A stretch of 26,057 nucleotides of DNA from RGIG1681 sp045596905 (GCA_045596905.1 JAZODG010000015.1:1-26057), one strand, 5' to 3'. Numbered from the stretch's first letter, positions 14,039-21,981 are shown. Notes: generated by a model from the letters alone, not told the origin. Numbers and translations are program-made.

Positions 14039-15667
14039 ATGGCTGAAACAAAAAGCAAAAACAATAAAAGGGTTGATGATTTAAAGAAAGCTCTTGAAAC
14101 AGGTGGAAGAGTTTTGCCAAATAATTATGAAGCAGAACAAGCCGTTTTGGGCTGTGCTTTGATGGACCCTGAAATTTGTTTGAATATTATTGGCGGTCTT
14201 GAAGAAATTGATTTTTATAATGAAACACATAGAAACATATTTAGAGCAATCAAAGACCTTCAAAAAAACTCAATCAGAGTTGATTTTGTGTCAGTTTCAG
14301 ACTATCTTGACAATAAAGGACTCATCAGCAGTGCAGGTGGTATTGCATATATCACTTCACTTGAAAACATTGTTCCATCAGCAGCAGGATATTCACACTA
14401 TATTAATATTGTTAAAAGAAATTCTATCTTAAGACAACTTATTTTAACCTGTGGTGATGCAATCACAAAAGCTTATGATAAAGACGCTGATGAAAATCTT
14501 TTGGCTGTGGCTGAAAAAGCTCTTTATGAAATTGCTGAAAAAGGTCAAAAAGGAACACTTGAAAACATTGAAGTTCCACTTCAAAATGTTATAGATAAAA
14601 TTGAGAAAATCTATAAAGACCCTAATTCATTAAGGGGGTTAAAGACAGGTTTTTATCAAATTGACAAGGTGACAAACGGCTTGCAAAAATCTGACCTTAT
14701 CATCTTGGCGGCAAGACCTGGTGTTGGTAAAACATCTCTTGCAATGAACATTGTTACAAATGCAGCTATTGAAAACAAAGCAAAGTGTGCAGTGTTCTCT
14801 CTGGAAATGGGTAGAGACCAACTTGTTCAAAGAATGTTGTTCTCAGTTGCTGGTGTTTCTATGGCAAAAGCCCTTCGTGGAGAAATCAATGAAAACGATT
14901 GGGTAAAGATTTGGAAAGCCGAAAAGAAACTTAAAGACACTGAAATCTATATTGATGACAATGCGATGAACACACCTGCTCAAGTTCTTGCAAAATGCAG
15001 AAAAATCAAAAGAGAAAAAGGCCTTGATCTTATTGTTGTCGACTATTTAGGTTTGATGAAGAGTGATGAAAAATCCGACAACCGTCAAAACGAAGTTGCA
15101 AACATTTCAAGACAAATGAAGATTTTGGCAAAAGAACTCAATGTTCCTGTAATCACACTTTGTCAGCTTAACCGTTCAGTTGAAAGCAGAGACACTAAAG
15201 ATGGCAAACCTGCAAAACCAATGCTTTCAGACCTTCGTGAATCTGGCTCAATCGAACAAGACGCCGATATGGTTTGGTTTATTCATAGAGATATGACAGC
15301 AAAAGAAATTTCTGAAGATAAAACAGGAAATTATACAGCTGAGCTTATTATCGCAAAGTTTAGAAACGGTCAACCAGGCAGTGTTTATATTGGTTGGGAC
15401 GGAAGCAGAACAAGCTTTTATAATCTTGAAAAAGATGCAAATGAACAAAGTCTTGTTAATCAATATGAACAAAACCAAGAGCTCAAGCAAGCTAGAAAGA
15501 ATAATGACAATCCAAAGAGATTTGCAGAAGCTGTTGGAAATATTGTTAATGAAATCAATGTTGATGAAGGTTTAGATGGTCTTGAACCACCACCTGAAAC
15601 TCCAAATGACTTGGGAATGGCTGATTTTTCAGACATTCAAATCCCATCAGATGACGAATTGTTTTAA
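14039..15667 (+). CDS. dnaB: Replicative DNA helicase DnaB
   Basis: This is the hexameric fork helicase (called DnaC in Bacillus). The N-terminal domain (about 20-170) opens LPNNYEAEQAVLGCALMDPE. A linker and the RecA-like motor follow: Walker A ARPGVGKT (225-232), catalytic E256 in SLEMG, Walker B DLIVVDYLGLM (330-340), CQLNRSVESR (375-384), SDLRESGSIEQDAD (397-410), and the arginine-finger segment KFRNGQPG (440-447). The 542-residue protein is long for the family (about 440-460): roughly 78 acidic, disordered residues follow the motor and end in PSDDELF. Start: ATG after AGGAG (14029-14033); the in-frame TTG at 14015 lies upstream of this site. Confidence 0.96.
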   Translation: MAETKSKNNKRVDDLKKALETGGRVLPNNYEAEQAVLGCALMDPEICLNIIGGLEEIDFYNETHRNIFRAIKDLQKNSIRVDFVSVSDYLDNKGLISSAGGIAYITSLENIVPSAAGYSHYINIVKRNSILRQLILTCGDAITKAYDKDADENLLAVAEKALYEIAEKGQKGTLENIEVPLQNVIDKIEKIYKDPNSLRGLKTGFYQIDKVTNGLQKSDLIILAARPGVGKTSLAMNIVTNAAIENKAKCAVFSLEMGRDQLVQRMLFSVAGVSMAKALRGEINENDWVKIWKAEKKLKDTEIYIDDNAMNTPAQVLAKCRKIKREKGLDLIVVDYLGLMKSDEKSDNRQNEVANISRQMKILAKELNVPVITLCQLNRSVESRDTKDGKPAKPMLSDLRESGSIEQDADMVWFIHRDMTAKEISEDKTGNYTAELIIAKFRNGQPGSVYIGWDGSRTSFYNLEKDANEQSLVNQYEQNQELKQARKNNDNPKRFAEAVGNIVNEINVDEGLDGLEPPPETPNDLGMADFSDIQIPSDDELF

Positions 15668-15695
15668 GGAGATGCTTTTGGCATTTCCTTTTTTT
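15666..15695 (+). terminator. Terminator of dnaB
   Basis: AAGGAGATGC (15666-15675) pairs with GCATTTCCTT (15681-15690), with one G-U pair, around a 5-base loop; T run to 15695. The hairpin begins within the dnaB stop codon. Confidence 0.85.
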
Positions 15696-15709
15696 ATTAA
15701 ACCATTTAT

Positions 15710-15738
15710 TTGACATTAAAAACCAATGTTGTTATACT
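15710..15738 (+). promoter_or_regulatory. Consensus promoter of the DUF4097-like gene
   Basis: TTGACA (15710-15715), 17-base spacer, TATACT (15733-15738). The predicted leader is about 14 nt and carries AAGGGG (15747-15752). Confidence 0.85.
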
Positions 15739-15758
15739 AATTTTATAAGGGGTGAAAA

Positions 15759-17369
15759 ATGGCTAAAAGATTTGCAATGGTATTTTTTATTACACTTGCT
15801 GTCGCAGTTTTGTGCGTGGCTTCTTTTGTGCTTGTTTTGTTTATGGCTCCAGGTATGACCGTGTTTGGTTTAAAATATATCCAAACAGGCACACATGTTG
15901 TTAGCAAACATTTTCAAATAACAACAGCCCTTGAAGAAGCAGGATATCCAAATGGTGAATTTTCAGGCTCAATTAGAGTTGAAGTTGATGATATTCCTGT
16001 TCAAGTTGTTTTCACTCTTGGTTGGAACTATGAAGTTGTTTATTATGACAACTATAGTGGTCTCACACTTTCAAAGATTCAAGACCCATCAATCACTTGC
16101 ACAAGAGATGATGACGGAACTGCAGTTTTGAAAGTAACATCATTTGAAACATTTATTTATGAAAACGGAAACTCAACAAGATATATCAAGTTGTTGATTC
16201 CAGCAAATAGAGTTTCAGATTCATTGGCTGGTCAAACAGACCTTACTATCAAGGCAGATAAAGCAAGTGTTTCATTCGCTGATGAAAAGCCAGACAATTT
16301 TGACCCATACTTCCACAAAATATCTATTGAAACAGCAGGCGGTGTTTATAGCTCATTAAACTTGAAAGTAGACACCTTTGAATATACAACACTCAACACA
16401 ATCACACTTGGTGAATCTGTGTCAACTGCAATCAATGCAACAAACTATATTTTAAAGAGCACTGGTGGAAAGATTGAAATCAACCGTCCAATCGAAGGCG
16501 ACCTTCAAGCAATTACAAACAATGCTAGCGTAAAATTATTGTCTTGTGACAATCTTAAAATTAACTGTGGTTGGGGAGATGTTTCTTGCTCAAACCCAGA
16601 AAAAGACATTGTTGTCAATGGAACAGCAAATATTACAACAACAGCCGGAAGGATTACTCTTGGTTCAGTTCTTGGCGAAACAGGAGCTTCTATCATTAAC
16701 ACCAAAACCGGAACTGTTCATATCAAAAAGATTTACGATGCAGAAATCACAACAACCCGTGGACACGTGTTTGTTAACTCATCAAGAAACTTAAAAACAA
16801 CAACAAGTTCAGGTGCAATAACAATTGAAGAAGCAACAGCTTCAACAAATGTTACAACAAAAAGAGGCAAGGTTGTTCTTGGTGGAGAAAATGCAGTTGT
16901 TGTGAATCCAACAGTTCAATCAACATTTGGAAAAGTTTTAGCAACATCAACTTCAGGCAAGGTTTCAATCGAAACAACCAATGCCAATGTTGAATTTACA
17001 AACAAAGATTCAACTGAAATTGTGCTTAAGGTTGGTGGCACACTCAAAGCAACAAAGCTTATGGGTGTTGTTGATATCGTTGTTGATAAGAATGCAGTCT
17101 TAGAATTTGCAGACTTCACTGAAAATTCAAAGATTGTTAACAATGGAGCTGGCTCATCAATGACAATCAGCATCTTAACAAAGAAGGCTTCAGAGTTTGC
17201 TTATGCTTTGGAAGGAACAGAAGTTAAACTTATGGAATATAACGTTGACGACCCTGCAAACCATAGACAATTAGAAGTTTCAACCATTGTAACCGGTGGT
17301 CAAATCGGTATGCCAAAGCTTTCAGTTACAAGCAAAGGCAGCATGGTTGTTTACTGCAAAATGTCATAA
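15759..17369 (+). CDS. Membrane-anchored DUF4097-like beta-repeat protein
   Basis: The 536-residue protein has one N-terminal membrane anchor (about residues 5-30) followed by an extracytoplasmic region. From about 200 to 480 it consists of short beta-strand repeats, such as TTTRGHVFVN, TTTSSGAITIEE, TTKRGKVVLGG and TSTSGKVSIET. This is the right-handed beta-solenoid pattern of DUF4097/adhesin-like proteins, in which Gly-x-hydrophobic-x-hydrophobic rungs repeat about every 20 residues. The region 35-200 looks like a separate beta-rich domain. There is no sortase motif or C-terminal anchor. Related proteins sit near envelope-stress or PspC-type genes, but no such neighbour is present. It is monocistronic, with its own promoter and terminator; its function is unknown. 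Confidence 0.7.
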   Translation: MAKRFAMVFFITLAVAVLCVASFVLVLFMAPGMTVFGLKYIQTGTHVVSKHFQITTALEEAGYPNGEFSGSIRVEVDDIPVQVVFTLGWNYEVVYYDNYSGLTLSKIQDPSITCTRDDDGTAVLKVTSFETFIYENGNSTRYIKLLIPANRVSDSLAGQTDLTIKADKASVSFADEKPDNFDPYFHKISIETAGGVYSSLNLKVDTFEYTTLNTITLGESVSTAINATNYILKSTGGKIEINRPIEGDLQAITNNASVKLLSCDNLKINCGWGDVSCSNPEKDIVVNGTANITTTAGRITLGSVLGETGASIINTKTGTVHIKKIYDAEITTTRGHVFVNSSRNLKTTTSSGAITIEEATASTNVTTKRGKVVLGGENAVVVNPTVQSTFGKVLATSTSGKVSIETTNANVEFTNKDSTEIVLKVGGTLKATKLMGVVDIVVDKNAVLEFADFTENSKIVNNGAGSSMTISILTKKASEFAYALEGTEVKLMEYNVDDPANHRQLEVSTIVTGGQIGMPKLSVTSKGSMVVYCKMS

Positions 17370-17384
17370 TTAATACAAAATTTC

Positions 17385-17411
17385 AGCACACCCATTCGGG
17401 TGTGCTTTTTT
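17385..17411 (+). terminator. Terminator of the DUF4097-like gene
   Basis: AGCACACCC (17385-17393) pairs perfectly with GGGTGTGCT (17398-17406) around ATTC, followed by a T run to 17411. Confidence 0.93.
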
Positions 17412-17492
17412 TATTGGTTTTACATTATAAAAAAATCTTATAACACCAGAAATTATTCCGTTTTTTTTAATAATTAATTTTGACAAGGGGTA

Positions 17493-17521
17493 TTTACAAA
17501 CAACGAAAAAAATGTTATTAT
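17493..17521 (+). promoter_or_regulatory. Probable promoter of the 17624-19046 cluster
   Basis: TTTACA (17493-17498), 17-base spacer, TATTAT (17516-17521); an overlapping TATAAT is at 17519-17524. The leader to the ATG at 17624 would be about 95 nt, longer than at most non-ribosomal genes here, and I see no strong structure in it. Confidence 0.55.
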
Positions 17522-17623
17522 AATCGTGCGTAAACAAAGAGCAAGAAAATCATTTAATTTTATTAGACATTTTTAAATTTTAATGCTAAAATCAAAATAA
17601 GGTATTATTTTTGTGAGGTTAAA

Positions 17624-17968
17624 ATGAAAAGATACATTTATCCAATGGTTTTGTTTACAGATGAAAATGAATTATACACTGCTCTTTATCCAGATTTGAA
17701 CCTTTTGGCATCTGGTTTTTCTGTTGAAGATGTTTATGCAAGAGCTAATGAATACTTGGGCTTTTATATCACATCAGCATTAAAGTATGAATCAAAAATT
17801 GCGACCATGTCAAAATATTCAGAGATTCAAGCTTTGAATCCAAACAAAATTGTTTTGCTTGGCTCAGTATACGTTGATGAAGATACAATTGTGCTTACCG
17901 ATGATGAACAGGTTGAAAAGAATTTCTTAAATGAATTTATATTCACGGAGGAAGATGATAATGAGTAA
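17624..17968 (+). CDS. HicB-like antitoxin-fold protein, solitary
   Basis: The 114-residue protein opens YIYPMVLFTDENELYTALYPDLNLLASGFSVEDVYARANEYLGFYI (residues 4 onward). This is the HicB-like pattern: a strand, an acidic turn, PDL, Gly, then a helix with regularly spaced Ala and Leu. HicB proteins normally pair with the HicA RNase toxin, but no HicA-like gene (a small dsRBD-fold protein with a catalytic His) adjoins it. The acidic C-terminal half carries no recognisable DNA-binding domain. It starts after GTGAGGTT and ends eight bases inside the next gene. It may be a solitary regulator or a domesticated relative; function unknown. Confidence 0.6.
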   Translation: MKRYIYPMVLFTDENELYTALYPDLNLLASGFSVEDVYARANEYLGFYITSALKYESKIATMSKYSEIQALNPNKIVLLGSVYVDEDTIVLTDDEQVEKNFLNEFIFTEEDDNE

Positions 17969-18500
17969 TGATGTTTTAAAAGATAGTTTTTTTGGAGACA
18001 AAGAAATATCTGCAGGAGAAAAAGTGTCGCTTTGTGCACTTGCTCTTGGTGGCACCTATAGCGAAAGAACAACTGAAGACGGCAGAAACACCGTATTGTT
18101 CTCAATGGTTTATAAAAGAGGGGGAATGGCTACTCCAGTAGGCATGACTTTTGGAAACCCTACAAGTTTAACCACTATGGCTTGTGACGCTTTGTGGCAT
18201 CACTTGTCTCTTGATAAAACAGTTGGCCCTATGGATAAGGCTTTCAACGGCGAATATCCAGATAGAGAAGTATTCTCAAAAATTGCAGAAGCTGTTAAGT
18301 TAGATTGCAACTTGAGTGAGGCTGGTTTGAATGGAAAACTCTCATCAGTTAGACTTAACTGCAACAAATATCTTGAAACAGAAAGAAGATTCAACAGTGC
18401 AGTAACTCCAGAAAGAGTTAACAGTGTGCTCACAGCTCTTGAAGAAGGATATCAAGGAAAAAAAAACGAAATGAAGAGCAATAGCTCACGCGCAATTTAG
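17961..18500 (+). CDS. Unrecognised 179-aa protein
   Basis: This is not a family I recognise. The protein is soluble, with no membrane segment, and looks mixed alpha/beta; residues 27-66 hold an ALALGGTYSERTTEDGRNTVLFSM-type strand-turn-strand region. The C-terminal 20 residues are polar and probably disordered. The start chosen is the ATG at 17961, nine bases after GGAGG (17947-17951); ATGs at 17955 and 17931 are too close to, or upstream of, that site. It overlaps the HicB-like gene by eight bases, so the two are probably translationally coupled. Confidence 0.6.
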   Translation: MSNDVLKDSFFGDKEISAGEKVSLCALALGGTYSERTTEDGRNTVLFSMVYKRGGMATPVGMTFGNPTSLTTMACDALWHHLSLDKTVGPMDKAFNGEYPDREVFSKIAEAVKLDCNLSEAGLNGKLSSVRLNCNKYLETERRFNSAVTPERVNSVLTALEEGYQGKKNEMKSNSSRAI

Positions 18501-18527
18501 TTAAAAAGTTATTAGGGGTGCATTTTA

Positions 18528-19046
18528 GTGGCAAAAATTGATTTGCATAAGCTTGCCTTAACAGCTGGATTTGAAGTGGTTTGTGTTGATGATGACTACA
18601 CAAACTATGAATATATGATTAGATTGAAAGATATTGAAAGCATGTCATATGTTTTGAAAATTAAAAATGAAATTTTATTTTCAGACGTTGAAAATATCTT
18701 ACAATCAATTATTATTGTTCTACCAAAAGATTTGAAAGCTAAAATCAAAAGGCTTGCTAGAAAGAAAGATGAAAACAATATTGACAATATCATAGACTTG
18801 CTCTGCTTCACAATCAGTGAATATAAAAGCAAAACAAGATATAGTCTTTTGAAAGAATATGGCGACCTTGTGGGTCTTGACATTGAAGAATTTGGATATT
18901 ATTTTACTTTCAACTTATCAAAGAGAAAGTTTAAAAAAATCTTGGCATTAATTGAAAGTAAACTTGATTTGAATGATGCACTTATCCTTGGAAAAATGAG
19001 AAAAATCGAATACAAAATCGGTTATATGAAACAAAATAAGAAATAA
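18528..19046 (+). CDS. Unrecognised 172-aa Lys/Ile-rich protein, GTG start
   Basis: I do not recognise this protein. It is rich in Lys, Ile, Leu and Asp, appears largely helical from about residue 55 onward, and ends in a basic tail. No membrane helix or signal peptide is visible. The GTG start is supported by AGGGGTG (18514-18520) and by the lack of a better in-frame ATG nearby. The gap to the preceding gene is 27 bases with no terminator, so it is the third gene of this cluster. A shared bidirectional terminator follows. Confidence 0.6.
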   Translation: MAKIDLHKLALTAGFEVVCVDDDYTNYEYMIRLKDIESMSYVLKIKNEILFSDVENILQSIIIVLPKDLKAKIKRLARKKDENNIDNIIDLLCFTISEYKSKTRYSLLKEYGDLVGLDIEEFGYYFTFNLSKRKFKKILALIESKLDLNDALILGKMRKIEYKIGYMKQNKK

Positions 19047-19079
19047 AAAACACTTTATCAAAACGATAAAGTGTTTTTT
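19045..19079. terminator. Bidirectional terminator between convergent genes
   Basis: CACTTTATC (19051-19059) pairs with GATAAAGTG (19065-19073) around AAAAC. It is flanked by an A run on the left and a T run on the right, so it can terminate transcription from both sides. Confidence 0.9.
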
Positions 19080-19093
19080 GTTTTTTCCTTTTA

Positions 19094-19747
19094 TTATAAA
19101 TTTTGAATAATTTCCAAGCGTTTTTTGTAACCATAAATTTTGATTTTGTTGTAAAGTTCTGCTTGAAATTCAAATGCCTTTTCAGCAGACCTGAATGACT
19201 TGATAGTGTCTTTGACTGCGTCAAATCCTTGAATCACGCCCTTCTTTTTGAGTCTATCAAGTTCAGCAACATTTTTAACGCCACGAATCAAAATGTAAAA
19301 GTTTGGTTTGTTGAATCTTGTCATTTCGTCATTTTGATAATCGCCGTCAAGGTCGTCGTATTTAACTTTTGCAACGGCAATAAAACCACTTTTCATGTAA
19401 TAGTTTACAAGGAAGTCGCCATAGCAGTCGTTAAATTTTGCACCGTACTTAAATGCGCATCTAACCATTTTTGGCAAGATATGAAGAACGCCTGACTTTT
19501 CAGCTTTTTTGTTATTTTTATGAACGGAAATCATTTCGCCTTCGTCAGAAATTGCGAATCCTGCGATGCCGTTTCCAATCATAAAGTTTTGGCTTTTTGT
19601 GTATACTTCTGGATCACGAAGTAATACGAATGGTCCGTGGTTGTTGATTTTTCTTGCGTCACGGAGTGATTCCCAGAATAGCATGTATTCATTAGGTTTT
19701 AATTTTCTAAATCTTGGTTTTACATATATTTTATTCATCATGACCAT
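19094..19747 (-). CDS. GNAT-like protein of unknown function
   Basis: The 217-residue protein has a central pattern that fits a GNAT-type acyltransferase fold: GIAGFAISDEGEMISVHKN (60-78, strands 3-4), a helix with MVRCAFKYGAKFNDCYGDFLVNYYMKSGF (strand, loop, helix), then AVAKV. This is the arrangement seen in phage-associated and lineage-specific GNAT-like proteins. The usual acetyl-CoA pyrophosphate loop (Q/RxxGxG/A) is not evident, so activity is uncertain. The N-terminal 40 residues and the Lys-rich C-terminal helical region are unrecognised. AGGGTG lies seven bases before the first ATG; ATGs two and three codons later are also possible. I could not find a convincing promoter. Confidence 0.55.
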   Translation of the reverse strand: MVMMNKIYVKPRFRKLKPNEYMLFWESLRDARKINNHGPFVLLRDPEVYTKSQNFMIGNGIAGFAISDEGEMISVHKNNKKAEKSGVLHILPKMVRCAFKYGAKFNDCYGDFLVNYYMKSGFIAVAKVKYDDLDGDYQNDEMTRFNKPNFYILIRGVKNVAELDRLKKKGVIQGFDAVKDTIKSFRSAEKAFEFQAELYNKIKIYGYKKRLEIIQNL

Positions 19748-19786
19748 ATTGTAACACCCTAAAATTTTTTAATCAAGCAAATTGTT

Positions 19787-19815
19787 TTGACAATAAAATA
19801 TTTTTTATCTATAAT
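19787..19815 (+). promoter_or_regulatory. Consensus promoter of the methyltransferase gene
   Basis: TTGACA (19787-19792), 17-base spacer, TATAAT (19810-19815). The leader is about 14 nt and contains TGGAG (19822-19826). Confidence 0.85.
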
Positions 19816-19835
19816 TTTGGTATGGAGATTTTGTT

Positions 19836-20456
19836 ATGAAAAATGTAGCAGATTTTTACAACAAGACGGCAACTGGCTGGTCTGAAGAATGGTATCAAGA
19901 AAAAAAGCAAAACACTATTCTTGAAAAATTTTATAATTGCTTTGCTCAAGCAGGAACCAAGAGACCTAAAATTTTAGATCTTGGCTGTGGTGGTGGCTAT
20001 GATGCAAAAGTGCTTTCAAAAATGGGCGCAAGAATGGTTGGTGTTGATTTTAGTGAAAAACTTGTTAGAATTGCAAAGAAAAATGTGCCAAATTGCAAAT
20101 TTTTCTTGGGCGATATGACAGATAAGTTTGATAAACTTGGCAAGTTTGAAGGCATCTTGTGCCTTGCGTCAATCATGCACGTTGATGTAACAAAAATGAA
20201 ACAGACATTTGTTAATATGTCAAATGCACTCAAAAAGGGTGGTTTGATGCTTATCTCTTCTTTTGATGGCGTTGGCAAAAACTATGCAAAGAGTATGGTT
20301 CAAATTGATGGCGAAATGTATGATAAAGAATTTAACAACTATAGTGCATCAGAACTTTGTGCGTTTGCTTATCCAAAATTAAGACTTGTTGACACATGGA
20401 AATTCGAAGACTTTGCTGAAGGTTGGAGATATTATGTGTTTATGAAAACTGAATAA
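19836..20456 (+). CDS. Class I SAM-dependent methyltransferase
   Basis: This 206-residue enzyme has a Rossmann-type methyltransferase fold. Motif I is ILDLGCGGG (46-54), motif II ends in the acidic residue VGVDFS (D71), an adenine-binding GDM (92-94) follows, and LCLASIMHVD (108-117) is the motif IV/post-IV region. C-terminal strands end in WRYYVFMK. It resembles small-molecule or Tam/UbiE-like methyltransferases, and the substrate is not deducible. The N-terminal helix YNKTATGWSEEWYQEKK is typical of this group. It is monocistronic, with its own consensus promoter and UUCG-capped terminator. Confidence 0.85.
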   Translation: MKNVADFYNKTATGWSEEWYQEKKQNTILEKFYNCFAQAGTKRPKILDLGCGGGYDAKVLSKMGARMVGVDFSEKLVRIAKKNVPNCKFFLGDMTDKFDKLGKFEGILCLASIMHVDVTKMKQTFVNMSNALKKGGLMLISSFDGVGKNYAKSMVQIDGEMYDKEFNNYSASELCAFAYPKLRLVDTWKFEDFAEGWRYYVFMKTE

Positions 20457-20463
20457 TATAAAC

Positions 20464-20486
20464 AAAAGCGACTTCGGTCGCTTTTT
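20464..20486 (+). terminator. Terminator of the methyltransferase gene
   Basis: AAAAGCGAC (20464-20472) pairs with GTCGCTTTT (20477-20485) around a TTCG tetraloop, a very stable cap, followed by a short T run. Confidence 0.9.
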
Positions 20487-20489
20487 AAA

Positions 20490-20519
20490 TTGACAAGAAT
20501 TTATAAAATAAAATATAAT
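20490..20519 (+). promoter_or_regulatory. Promoter of the 20542 gene
   Basis: TTGACA (20490-20495), 18-base spacer, TATAAT (20514-20519). It begins four bases after the preceding terminator. Confidence 0.8.
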
Positions 20520-20541
20520 TCAGTCATAAAGGTTGGTGCTT

Positions 20542-21390
20542 ATGGGCGAAGAAAGAAAATTTGATATTGAAGAATATGTTATGAAAGCTGAAGCTTTCCA
20601 CAAAGATAAAGAAAGAGCAGAAAAACTTTCAAAGAAAAAAGGTTACTTAAACTCACTTTGCAGCAAGCTTGAAGAAAAAATATTTTTCAAGGCTGTTTAT
20701 GAAGAATTGTTTCCAAAAGACAAGGGAACTATTGAACTATTAGAAAATCTAATTAATACTGCTTTTAATGAAGAAAAAGACAGTTGGTTGTTTTTGAATA
20801 TAGAAACTATTGAAGACTTAGATTTCTTTAAAAAAGAAGTAAAAAAGAGAGTTAAAGCAACTCTTAAGTTATTGCAAAGACATCAAATTGCTCAAAACAA
20901 TCTTGTTCAAAGAAGAGCAAGAGAAGAACGTGAACGCAAAGAAGCCGAAAAGATGCAAAAACTTAAACAAGATGAAAGCAAGAAAAAAGAAAATGAAATG
21001 GTTACAACTCCACAAATTACAAGACCATTTGCAAGACAGCCTGAGTCTGTGACATCAAAAGGAGATGTTCTTCCACTGCTTTTGGCTGATAAAGATAAGT
21101 TTGTTATTGACCTGAATAAAAATCCGATTATGAGAATGGGTGAAGCTCTTGGCAGAGATGTTGACCGTTCAATTAGGGATATGCGTCGTTTGGTGGCAAC
21201 AAGGGGTTCAAGAGAGATTAATCCTGAGATTATAGAGCAGCTTCATAAAGATAGACTTCATGCACAACAAAGAGCAAAAAGATTGCCTGAAATGATGAAG
21301 GATATTGATAGAAGACACTTGCAAGAATTTAGAGATGCATTCAATAAAATGCAGCCTCAACGCGAACCACCAAAACAACTTGGAAGATAG
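20542..21390 (+). CDS. Charged, probably coiled-coil protein of unknown function
   Basis: The 282-residue protein is soluble and highly charged. A folded-looking N-terminal part (about 1-115) includes KGYLNSLCSKLEEK. A long Arg/Glu/Lys helix (about 115-155, LVQRRAREERERKEAEKMQ) is a likely coiled coil, followed by a Pro/Thr linker and a second charged helical region rich in Arg (about 200-275). No family is recognised. AAAGG (20528-20532) is nine bases before the ATG at 20542; an in-frame TTG at 20533 directly abuts that site and is unlikely. It has its own promoter, and no hairpin terminator is evident before the str operon promoter. Confidence 0.6.
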   Translation: MGEERKFDIEEYVMKAEAFHKDKERAEKLSKKKGYLNSLCSKLEEKIFFKAVYEELFPKDKGTIELLENLINTAFNEEKDSWLFLNIETIEDLDFFKKEVKKRVKATLKLLQRHQIAQNNLVQRRAREERERKEAEKMQKLKQDESKKKENEMVTTPQITRPFARQPESVTSKGDVLPLLLADKDKFVIDLNKNPIMRMGEALGRDVDRSIRDMRRLVATRGSREINPEIIEQLHKDRLHAQQRAKRLPEMMKDIDRRHLQEFRDAFNKMQPQREPPKQLGR

Positions 21391-21434
21391 AATTTTTCTA
21401 AAGATTTTTTTATAAACTTTTTCGCAAAAAGTTA

Positions 21435-21463
21435 TTGACATAAAACTAGTTTTGAGATAGAAT
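21435..21463 (+). promoter_or_regulatory. Promoter of the str operon
   Basis: TTGACA (21435-21440), 17-base spacer, TAGAAT (21458-21463). The next gene is rpsL at 21604, giving a leader of about 134 nt. Confidence 0.75.
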
Positions 21464-21469
21464 GATAGG

Positions 21470-21603
21470 GCATAAAATATGTTATGTTTGACATTCTGTC
21501 TTTTTTTATTGCATCGGTGTCGCAAGAAACTAGAAAAGAGTGCTCAAGAATTTCCTCGTAGGGTTTAGAGAAAATTCACCAAATTTACACAGGAGGTAAT
21601 ACT
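21470..21603 (+). other. Long leader of rpsL
   Basis: This stretch has no ORF. It contains a weak 4-bp hairpin followed by seven T (GACA-TTC-TGTC at 21489-21499), which might act as an attenuator. A 6-bp pairing, GAATTT (21548-21553) with AAATTC (21572-21577), encloses a small CCT/AGG stem. AGGAGG (21591-21596) precedes the ATG by seven bases. Autoregulation by a ribosomal protein is possible but not shown. Confidence 0.35.
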
Positions 21604-21981
21604 ATGCCAACCATTAACCAAATTGTCCGTCATGGTAAAGGTAGAGAAAAGCAAACAAGCAAAGCTAAGTGCCCAGCACTTGAACAATGCCCACAAAAAC
21701 GTGGTGTTTGTTTGAACGTAACAACAACTTCTCCAAAGAAGCCTAACTCTGCTATGCGTAAAATTGCAAAGGTTAGACTTACAAATAGAATGGAAGGAAC
21801 TGTTTATATTCCAGGCGAAGGACACAATTTGCAAGAACACTCTGTTGTTCTCATTCGTGGTGGCCGTGTTAAGGACTTGCCAGGTGTTCGTTATCACATC
21901 ATTCGTGGCGTTCTTGATACAGCAGGTGTACAAAATCGTAAACAAGCTAGAAGTAAATACGGTGCTAAAAGATCTAAATAA
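21604..21981 (+). CDS. rpsL: Small ribosomal subunit protein uS12
   Basis: The 125-residue uS12 of the decoding centre is complete. Conserved blocks are ALEQCPQKRGVC (25-36), TTTSPKKPNSAMRK (40-53), GGRVKDLPGVRYHIIRG (86-102) and the basic tail. K45 and K90, corresponding to the Escherichia coli residues K42 and K87 at which streptomycin-resistance changes arise, are the wild-type lysines. D91, the site of beta-methylthiolation in many bacteria, is present. It is the first gene of the operon, behind a very strong AGGAGG; rpoB/rpoC are not adjacent. Confidence 0.98.
   Translation: MPTINQIVRHGKGREKQTSKAKCPALEQCPQKRGVCLNVTTTSPKKPNSAMRKIAKVRLTNRMEGTVYIPGEGHNLQEHSVVLIRGGRVKDLPGVRYHIIRGVLDTAGVQNRKQARSKYGAKRSK

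Noticed and set aside
17624..18500. Calling the HicB-like gene and its overlapping neighbour a HicAB toxin-antitoxin pair.
   Set aside because: The neighbour is 179 residues with no HicA-like small dsRBD fold or catalytic His motif, so a standard HicAB label is not supported.
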